Assembly: GCF_905147365.1 (NCBI RefSeq)
Contig: NC_056427.1
Location: 6,825,001 to 6,889,000 of the forward strand
Source of the DNA: Aricia agestis
Lineage: Eukaryota > Arthropoda > Insecta > Lepidoptera > Lycaenidae
Direction: 5' to 3'
DNA length: 64,000 nt
How positions within the stretch are numbered: position 1 is the stretch's first letter; every line of letters begins with the position of its first letter. Made by a program: the position numbers and the translations under genes. This document shows, one piece after another, positions 59,601 through 64,000 of this stretch. The notes under the pieces were generated by a model, which worked only from the letters and a program-made list of their open reading frames with translations, had not been told where the DNA came from and made no database searches.

Positions 59601-62600
59601 TTATACAATGTCGACATACATACATACAGGCTATTTCTACATTATTTTATGACTTACATAATTATTGTAAGTCATAAAATAATGTAGAAATAGCCTTGCA
59701 AGCAGCCATCCTACTCCCAAGATGTGCCATTGTTTATGAAATCATTGACCTTATAATAGGCTTTGGCACACAAACGCTCTTTAACTACTTTTTTAAATTT
59801 ATTAATGGAAAGATTTTGAACGTTTTCTGGGATTTTATTGAAAAGGCGTATACATTGACCTTTAAAAGATTTCCTAACTTTACTAAGTCTGATCACCGGT
59901 ATTTCTAGTTTGTACTTATTTCTAGTACTTCTTCCGTGACTGTCACTTTTGGTAGATTATGATATTAATCTATACAGGATGTAACAATACTAGGGCCCGT
60001 ATGAATAGTACTGAAGATGCATCTCGGTTTCAAATCACGGTTCAGGGGCCGTACCACGAAACCGTTTTGAGACTCAACGATCCATAAAAAAATGCCGCGT
60101 CCTGCTCTAACAACGTCATTTCACGTTTGTTAGATAAAGACGCAACATTCTCGGCTCTCGTACGATTGTTTGAGTCTCAAAACCGTTTCGTGGTACGCCG
60201 TACGGGCCCAGGCTCTGTGATTGGTTGGCTGTCAAAATTTGGACCAATCACAGAGCCGAACCGCGTCTTGAGTGAGACCGGTTCGCATCTCAAGTACTGA
60301 CTATTTATATGGGCCTAGGTGATAATACTTTAGGGATTATAATATTGTCACTGTAAAAGTAGTAGCACTGAAAGAGCAAATTTTTATTTATACGGGTAAT
60401 AATAATAATACTCCCCACACCGGTTTCGGTGACGGTGGCCGGTTTCATTGAAACCAGACCAGGTACGCAGGAGTGATTTTTATAGTGCCCAAGTGTGTGC
60501 GCAGTACACAAGAGCACTCTCTATTCCTTTACTCTCATAACCCAGTGGGACGGAAGACCGACACGAATGGCTAGAGATCAGGCGCAGGACCGACTTTTTA
60601 CATGCCCATCCGACGCATGGATCATCTTACTTGTCAGACAATCAGGTGATCAGCCTGCATTATCCTAACAAAACTTGGAAATAACATGTTTCCAACGCGG
60701 GATTCGAACCCACGACCTCCGAAGTCGAGAGCGACGCTCTAACCACTAGACCACGGAGGCGTTATACGGGTAAGTACCCCAGCGTCATGAGTTTGCCCGT
60801 ACAAATCACAAAATGAAACTCTTTCAGCGCTGCTACTTTTACAGTGAACTTTTGTTGTAATTTAATTTGTGTTATAATACTCACTGGCTAGTCTTCCTAG
60901 TCGCCATATCGGCCAACTGCTCTAACAAAATGGGCACATAGTCTGCGGGCAATGCTGACACGGTGCGAGAAGCGACTAACGGGTCGTCGTGTTGCAGCAC
61001 CGTTAGGATTATACTGAAAAATAGAGAAAAATGTTGAGAAAAAGTACCAGCGGGGCTAAGATGGTCACATTTAGCAATTCCTCTCAATCAATTCAGCAAA
61101 TGAATTTTCAAAACACAAACTGACAAATGTCAAATCAGTACAAAATTACAGAAATGAATTGCAAGCAGAGTTGCATTTTGCGATTTTAGAAAAATGAATC
61201 ATACTATGATTCATTATATCATATCATGATTCTTCAAAGCGACCATTTTAGCCCCGCTGTGACAATCGGAGACTGCCGCGGTAAGGCTATTTTTTATCAA
61301 CTTATGCAATTATAATTCGGATACGTCCAGCTCAAGTCGCACGCACACAAACACCGTGCTGAAGTTTGCTGAATCGAAACGGCAACGTCGCACCGCTGTG
61401 CCGGTCGGAGTGGAGGGGGTGTTAGGCGTTTTCGTTACGGAATTTTTTGATTCGGTCTCCGCGCTCTATTTTAGTTGTTTCAAATTTCTATGGTTGTTTC
61501 AAATTTCATAAATTTAACATAATTCCTAAGTTTATTTATTAAGTACTTTCACAAAGCCCAAATATAGCGCAAAATTTATAGCTACAAACAATAAAGTCTA
61601 TTTACCTCGCCAATTCTGACCATTCCTTAAATGAGGATATTTTAAGGAAGAACAAGTAACTCACTTCTATTTTATTGTATTTGGAAAACAAACAGTGATA
61701 TAATACTAATTTACATATTAATAGTAGGTATCAGAGCATCATTTATATGTTTTCACATACAGATAACTATTTAAGAAAGAGAAAACAAAAAAAACTTGCA
61801 ACTTAATACTAATAAATACAAAGCGAATTAGTGAATGAATCGACTGTAGACCCTGCACGAGCAGCTTGGTAAGATTCTGATTGACCACGAACTTGCTAGA
61901 GAGATAAGAAGTAACTCGTTTTATACGTGGGAGAGCCATGCTTCGGCACGAATGGGCCGGCTCGACCGGATAAATACCACGTTCTCACAGAAAACCGGCG
62001 TGAAACAGCGCTTGCGCTGTGTTTCGCCGAGTGAGTGAGTTTACCGGAGGCCCAATCCCCTAACCCCTACCCTATTCCCTTCCCTACCCTCAACTATTCA
62101 GTTCCCTTCCCTACCCTCCCCTATTACCCTATTCCCTCTTAAAAGGCCGGCAACGCACTTGCAGCTCTTCTGATGCTGCGAGTGTCCATGGGCGACGGAA
62201 GTTGCTTTCCATCAGGTGACCCATTTGCTCGTTTGCCCCCTTATTTCATAAAAAAAAAAAAAAAACTCACTTCTTATCCTTGGAATGTAGACCCTGCACG
62301 AGCAGCTTGGTCAGATTCTGACTGACCGCAGACTTGCTGCGACTCTTGATGTCAATAGACAGGTTCGCCAGTCGAGACTCCATAGATACTTCTACCTGTA
62401 ACATTTGGTGGTTGTTATAGAAATTATATAAAAAAAAATACGTGCGGCACTCGGGTAAGCCCCAATTTCACCAATGTCTGTTAGTGCTAACAGCTTGTTA
62501 AAATGTCAAGTCTTCTCTTTCATTCATAAGAAAAACGAAAGAGGTAACATGATACTAATTCGAGCGTTAACTTTAACAATCGTTGGTGAAATTGGGGCTA

Positions 62601-63094
62601 AAGCTATTATTGCATTATGCATAGCACTTTTGACTTATGCAATTATAATTCGCATACGTCGCGCACACACACACAAACACCGTGCCGAAGCCTGTATCTA
62701 TCTTTCGTTTGTATCATTTTTTTATTATGTACTATCTAACACTGAAAGAATTTTTCAAATCGGACCAGTTATAGTTCCTGAGATTAGCGCGTTCAAACAA
62801 ACAAACAAACTCTGCAGAATTATAATATTAGTATAGATTTACATTTTACTGAGACAACAAACAGGCAGATACACAGACATATAGACAAACAGACGACATT
62901 ATCGCATTTACAATATTACAAATACATACGTTGCCTCCCGGCGTCGCTCGCTTCCTATTCACACCACCCATCGGCTCCACGTACGTGACGGTGTTACTCG
63001 TCTTCTCTTTCGACTTAGCTTCTATGTTTTGTTTTTTCTTGGCTTTCCCCTGCCCTCGGATGAGAACTTGGGTTTTAGTTTTGAGGTCTGGCAC
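56642..63094 (-). CDS. WDR43: WDR43 / UTP5, C-terminal 277 residues (5' part beyond the window)
   Basis: Minus-strand exons: 62930-63094, 62271-62395, 60885-61013, 59239-59358, 57257-57369 and 56642-56823. Phases all agree. The order matches the C-terminal half of WDR43: a basic linker (RGQGKAKKKQN), YVEPMGGVNRKRATPGG, then VEVSMESRLANLS. The Utp12 domain follows (AVSQNLTKLLVQGLHS, IILTVLQHDDPLVASRTVSA, LPADYVPILLEQLADM, RRSHLCQLLNLKGRIELTLS), then an acidic Asp/Asn/Val-repeat tail ending EHSEMSD. The N-terminal WD40 repeats must lie beyond 64000. WDR43/UTP5 belongs to the t-UTP subcomplex of the nucleolar small-subunit processome and helps pre-rRNA transcription and processing. Introns are rich in transposons, and one SINE abuts the donor of the second exon listed. 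Confidence 0.9.
56855..57080 (+). repeat. Interspersed repeat, ACTAATATTTTAAACGCGAA family
   Basis: CTATACTAATATTTTAAACG, AAGTGTCTGTCCGTCTGTTA and CTTCACGGCCAAACTGCTGA mark it; the 3' half diverges. It lies in the last WDR43 intron. Confidence 0.6.
57400..57565 (+). repeat. Interspersed repeat, same family as 56855
   Basis: It runs from AATATTAATAAACGCGAAAG through CCTCTTCACGCCCAAACCGC and TTTTGGCGCAACGGAGTTGC to GGGCGTCATCTAGTAACATT. The second copy start at 57552 suggests a tandem arrangement. Confidence 0.6.
57670..58112. mobile_element. 440-bp DNA element, copy B
   Basis: It matches 18945-19390 almost base for base, from AAGAGCCCATATGACCCTAA to GTCAGGTGAGCTCTTAAG. It lies in the intron of WDR43 between the exons at 59239 and 57369. 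Confidence 0.75.
58190..58680. mobile_element. MITE of the GTACCATCGAAGAAATT family carrying a nested hAT MITE
   Basis: The left end GTACCATCGAAGAAATTAAG (58190) and the right end AATCAACTTCTCTGCTCTGA form the outer element. It is opened by a CATAAAGTTAATATACCTAG element (58209-58490). Confidence 0.65.
58209..58490. mobile_element. hAT-type MITE, copy 3 (nested)
   Basis: The ends are CATAAAGTTAATATACCTAG and CTAGGTATATTAACTTTATG. Flanks ATTAAGTC and ATTTAGTC are an 8-bp target duplication with one mismatch. Inside lies CGGCACGTGCCGCACGTTGA. Confidence 0.8.
58681..59238. other. Gene-free intron sequence of WDR43
   Basis: AT-rich intron without repeats I recognise. A short GC-richer strip at 59090-59130 reads CCGTCGGCTTTGTTTGGCAC. 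Confidence 0.5.
59410..59940 (-). pseudogene. LINE reverse-transcriptase 3' remnant
   Basis: The minus-strand frame IRLSKVRKSFKGQCIRLFNK, then IPENVQNLSINKFKKVVKER, then CAKAYYKVNDFINNGTSWE is the C-terminal end of a second non-LTR family. The 3' flank follows towards 59460 (GAACCGGTGGTAGGCA). A hairpin TACATTATTTTATGACTTAC sits at 59638-59690. It is dead, inside a WDR43 intron. Confidence 0.7.
59973..60860. mobile_element. MITE (ATACAGGATGTAACAATAC) with two nested insertions
   Basis: The left end ATACAGGATGTAACAATACT and the inner phrases TAGCACTGAAAGAGCAA / CTTTCAGCGCTGCTAC match the element at 50234. It is broken first at about 59998-60311 by a foldback starting GCCCGTATGAATAGTACTGA and ending CTATTTATATGGGC. 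It is broken again by the SINE at 60401. Confidence 0.65.
60401..60760 (-). mobile_element. Full-length tRNA-derived SINE, second family, with 12-bp target duplication
   Basis: Minus strand: the head GCCTCCGTGGTCTAGTGG (box A TGGTCTAGTGG) and box B GGTTCGAATCC. The body has GCAGGCTGATCACCTGATTG and GGTCCTGCGCCTGATC; the tail is ATT repeats. TTATACGGGTAA occurs on both sides (60389 and 60762), the target duplication of a reverse-transcribed insertion. It is not a functional tRNA gene. Confidence 0.85.
61047..61256. mobile_element. MITE, terminal repeat GGGGCTAARATGGTC, copy 2
   Basis: The ends are GGGGCTAAGATGGTCACA and CGACCATTTTAGCCCC. The interior matches 34553-34751 in reverse orientation (AAACTGACAAATGTCAAATC, GAATTGCAAGCAGAGTTGCA). 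Confidence 0.7.
61257..61830. other. Gene-free intron sequence of WDR43
   Basis: A fragment with CAATTATAATTCGGATACGT and CACACAAACACCGTG recurs at 62640-62690. Otherwise AT-rich with no exon. Confidence 0.5.
61843..61902 (-). pseudogene. Decayed partial copy of a WDR43 exon
   Basis: The minus strand encodes VVNQNLTKLLVQGLQS, against AVSQNLTKLLVQGLHS in the authentic exon at 62271-62395. DNA identity over about 57 nt is high. There is no splice donor at the matching place and no acceptor I can find, so it should not be expressed as coding exon. It lies on the other side of the SINE at 61925. Confidence 0.8.
61925..62264 (+). mobile_element. Short non-autonomous retroelement abutting a WDR43 splice donor
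   Basis: It runs from ACGTGGGAGAGCCATGCTTC to TTTGCCCCCTTATTTCAT followed by about 16 A. On the minus strand its poly-T begins immediately after the donor AAGAA|gtgagt of exon 62271-62395. The element therefore lies within 6 nt of the splice site. Same family as 8814. Confidence 0.85.
62457..62601. mobile_element. MITE, terminal repeat AGCCCCAATTTCACCAA
   Basis: AGCCCCAATTTCACCAATG at the left and TTGGTGAAATTGGGGCT at the right. TTAACAGC/CGTTAACTTTAAC words lie inside. A relative lies at 32830-32960. Confidence 0.7.
62602..62929. other. Gene-free intron sequence of WDR43
   Basis: Carries a repeat fragment (ATGCAATTATAATTCGCATA, CACACACACAAACACCGTGC) and an ACAAACAGGCAGATAC end. No exon is seen. 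Confidence 0.5.
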
Positions 63095-63201
63095 CTGAAA
63101 TAAGATATTTTTGATGCTAAGTAAACTTTACATAACGAAAATACGGCAGACACTGTGCATTTTTCCAGCAATTAGATATTGACTGCAATTTTGTTTAAAT
63201 C

Positions 63202-63497
63202 ATAAAGTTAATATACCTAGCGGAATAGAGCAACAATCTCGAGCTGTCAAACGAAACCAAAATTGGTTTTCATCTGTGTGAAAAATATGCGTACGTATAC
63301 ACTTGCACAAGCATGATTGAACATGATTTTTATGAGATTAAATTGTCAACGTGCGGCACGTGCCGACTGGACGTCAAAAAAAGAGTGCTTCTGTCATGTA
63401 TCACACGTCTCTTTTTACCACGCAGTGTTACTGATAGTGACATCTCTCTTGCTCAGGCCTTTGTTTCTCTATTCCGCTTGGTATATTAACTTTATGG
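63202..63497. mobile_element. hAT-type MITE, copy 4, intact 8-bp target duplication
   Basis: The ends CATAAAGTTAATATACCTAG and CTTGGTATATTAACTTTATG are flanked by GTTTAAAT on both sides, an exact 8-bp duplication. This identifies the family as hAT-like and helps interpret the split copy at 15586. Confidence 0.85.
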
Positions 63498-63834
63498 TTT
63501 AAATAGATAATACTAGTAGTATACCCTGCAAACACCATACAATTAGCCATAATAAAAATTTAAGTTATTTTTATACCAAATCTAGCCTTAAACTTTTTTA
63601 ATTTCACAGAGGGAATTATAGAAGCATGTATTTGTGTTTATGTAGTTTTTTTATTTCTAGTATATTGCCATTCATTATTTCATCATAACCCGAATCGAAC
63701 CTCCCAATGTTTCTCCAAATATTAAGATAGGACTACATGCATTTGACGCGTAAACTGGAGGAAGCAAAAGGTTCAACGGTTTTAAAATAGGAATGAAGGT
63801 AAAAAATAATTTCGCATTACAAAATTCTGTAAGG
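63498..63834. other. Gene-free stretch upstream of the first WDR43 exon seen
   Basis: AT-rich, presumably still intron. No exon is found. Confidence 0.5.
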
Positions 63835-64000
63835 GTGGATTGCACTAACTTTAACTACAATGCAGAATGTCAAATCTTTGGTTAAAGTTAAAAATGGACC
63901 CCATCAAAACGCCATATTTAACCATAACCATAGAGCTCGACAAGGCTTTAAATGCACGTGGCGAAAAAAGGAACTAACGCTGTCATCATACAAAAACGCC
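63835..64000. mobile_element. MITE cut by the window edge
   Basis: Reverse copy of the element at 8050-8200 (TTTGGTTAAAGTTAAA, TATTTAACCATAACCATAGA, GGCTTTAAATGCACGTGGCG). Its right end lies beyond 64000. Confidence 0.65.

Noticed and set aside
60690..60760. Very tRNA-like sequence on the minus strand
   Set aside because: Part of a full SINE with a target duplication; no independent tRNA gene.

Overview
The window is nuclear DNA from an insect, most likely a moth or butterfly. The genes are split by phase-consistent introns, intergenic DNA is AT-rich, and it is packed with short interspersed elements, long-inverted-repeat MITEs and non-LTR retrotransposon tails of the kinds I associate with lepidopteran genomes. 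The lepidopteran assignment is inference; the eukaryotic gene structure is read directly. There are no CRISPR arrays, operons or bacterial features.

Layout, left to right. 0-3 kb: MITEs and a tRNA-derived SINE. 3.2-11.3 kb (+): two neighbouring genes for secreted proteins I do not recognise (642 and 574 aa). Both have a tiny signal-peptide first exon ending in the same way. 12.2-15.2 kb (-): a CLIP-type serine protease homologue that has lost the catalytic His and Ser and the activation site. 15-23 kb: nested transposons. 23.2-42.2 kb (+): a MADF-BESS transcription factor with an AT-hook and a sumoylation-type C-terminus; its first intron is 14 kb. 44.3-46.1 kb (-): a DUF1349 protein. 47.4-52.9 kb (+): fibrillarin. 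53-56.6 kb: no gene, but a striking CpG-rich palindrome. 56.6-63.1 kb (-): the C-terminal exons of WDR43/UTP5, whose 5' part lies beyond the window.

Main discovery: six of the seven fibrillarin introns each carry one box C/D snoRNA, all ending 62-79 nt before the 3' splice site. Four kinds of guide are recognisable: 18S TTAGAGGGAC (two copies), 18S AAGAACGAAAGT, 18S GTGCATGG (a shorter match), and 28S AGAGAGAGTTC(AAG) (two copies). The gene for the snoRNP 2'-O-methyltransferase therefore also appears to encode guide RNAs that its own product would use. Fibrillarin and WDR43 both serve the nucleolar small-subunit processome, but they are separate genes, on opposite strands and 3.7 kb apart.

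All coding models were built by eye from splice consensus, reading phase and family knowledge. rRNA sequences and modification-site numbers are from memory. No search or folding was run.
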